Shown here one piece after another: positions 4,620-5,125 of a stretch of 5,125 bases of DNA; the first letter of the stretch is position 1, and each line of letters starts with the position of its first letter. The notes under the pieces are model-generated. The model was given only the letters and a program-made list of their open reading frames with translations, searched no databases and had not been told where the DNA came from. The translations under genes and the position numbers were made by a program. The stretch covers positions 1 through 5,125 of the forward strand of contig CALHGI010000106.1 in the NCBI GenBank assembly GCA_938029995.1. The letters are read 5' to 3'. This stretch comes from an uncultured cyanobacterium. Lineage in GTDB: Bacteria > Cyanobacteriota > Cyanobacteriia > Phormidesmidales > Phormidesmidaceae.

Positions 4620-5125
4620 CTGATGCCATTTCTGTACTGTTAGTTGATGACCATGCTGAGTTTAGGCAGGGGGTACGTACCCTGCTGGGTTTTTTCACCG
4701 ATGGACCGGCCCCCTTTGAGGTGGTGGCAGAGGCGACATCGGTAGCCCAGGCCCTTGAGATGGTCGAAACCCACAACCCCATGATCACCCTACTGGATAT
4801 GGAGTTAGATGACGGGACGGGGGTAGACGTATTACAGCGATTGAGGACCCTCGACATGGAGACGCGGGTGCTGAGCCTATCGGCCCATCGGAAGGATGAA
4901 TGGGTTTTCCAGGCCATGCAGGCTGGGGCCAAGGGCTATGTTGCCAAGGATAAGCTCGCCACACAACTCCACGATGCGCTGTGGACAGTGCTCGAGGATA
5001 AGGTCTATTTGGACCCGGAGTTGGCCAGTGGATTTTTTCGGTTGTTCCATGCCCATGGGGTGTTTAACCGTAAGGCCCGTGAGGAGGTCCGGCTGACGGA
5101 TCGAGAACAGCAGGTGTTGCATTGG
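4616..5125 (+). CDS. NarL/LuxR-type response regulator, truncated by the window end
   Basis: The 170 residues present cover a whole receiver domain and the start of a LuxR-type helix-turn-helix. The receiver (about 5-125) has the acidic pair D11-D12, phosphoacceptor D61 in LLDMELDDGTG, S89 at the conserved Ser/Thr position, and K111 in GYVAKD. A linker (about 126-158) is followed by LTDREQQVL (160-168), the typical first helix of the LuxR DNA-binding domain; about 50 more residues should lie beyond the window. It is a phosphorylation-controlled transcription factor, most likely served by the kinase 193 bases upstream. ATG 4616 starts four residues before the first beta strand, as is usual. 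In-frame ATGs at 4574 and 4583 would add 14 or 11 residues; no start has a strong Shine-Dalgarno. The target genes are unknown. Confidence 0.93.
   Translation, partial: MTDAISVLLVDDHAEFRQGVRTLLGFFTDGPAPFEVVAEATSVAQALEMVETHNPMITLLDMELDDGTGVDVLQRLRTLDMETRVLSLSAHRKDEWVFQAMQAGAKGYVAKDKLATQLHDALWTVLEDKVYLDPELASGFFRLFHAHGVFNRKAREEVRLTDREQQVLHW

Noticed and set aside
4513..5122. Minus-strand frames of 139 and 81 codons opposite the response regulator
   Set aside because: The plus strand here encodes an unmistakable receiver domain. The antisense frames are serine- and arginine-rich and match nothing recognisable.

Overview
The window reads as chromosomal DNA from a cyanobacterium of moderate GC content. 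Three copies of the octamer GCGATCGC (HIP1, the over-represented cyanobacterial palindrome) occur at 487, 2391 and 4324. One gene encodes an exported pentapeptide-repeat protein with a C-terminal block that I associate with thylakoid-lumen proteins of cyanobacteria and plants. Species cannot be set from sequence alone; a filamentous or Leptolyngbya-like lineage is only a guess.

Layout, all genes on the + strand. Positions 1-216: non-coding leader, with at most the last codons of an upstream gene. 217-2259: a membrane receptor with two transmembrane helices, a large extracytoplasmic double-Cache-like sensor, a HAMP-like segment and about 200 residues of cytoplasmic helix, but no recognisable output domain. 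2307-2816: an exported 169-residue protein with 20 uninterrupted pentapeptide repeats, 47 bases downstream of the receptor and possibly in the same transcript. 2817-3324: about 500 bases without a convincing gene, rich in small inverted and direct repeats and ending in a palindrome over a possible -10 element. 3325-4422: a soluble sensor histidine kinase with an unassigned N-terminal sensory region and an unusual H-box (HQ instead of HE). 4423-4615: a spacer bridged exactly by a doubtful 67-codon frame. 4616 to the window end: a NarL/LuxR-type response regulator, cut off at the first residues of its DNA-binding domain.

The kinase and regulator are adjacent, co-oriented and complementary, so they very probably form one two-component system. 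The receptor has a sensor but no output, and the kinase has an output but no membrane sensor. A receptor-kinase partnership is therefore an attractive but untested idea, weakened by the 0.5 kb gap and the unrelated lumenal protein between them. I see no mobile elements, CRISPR arrays, tRNA or rRNA genes. The least ordinary points are the output-less receptor with an acidic tail, the repeat-rich 2817-3312 spacer, the kinase H-box substitution, and the small frame that overlaps both of its neighbours.
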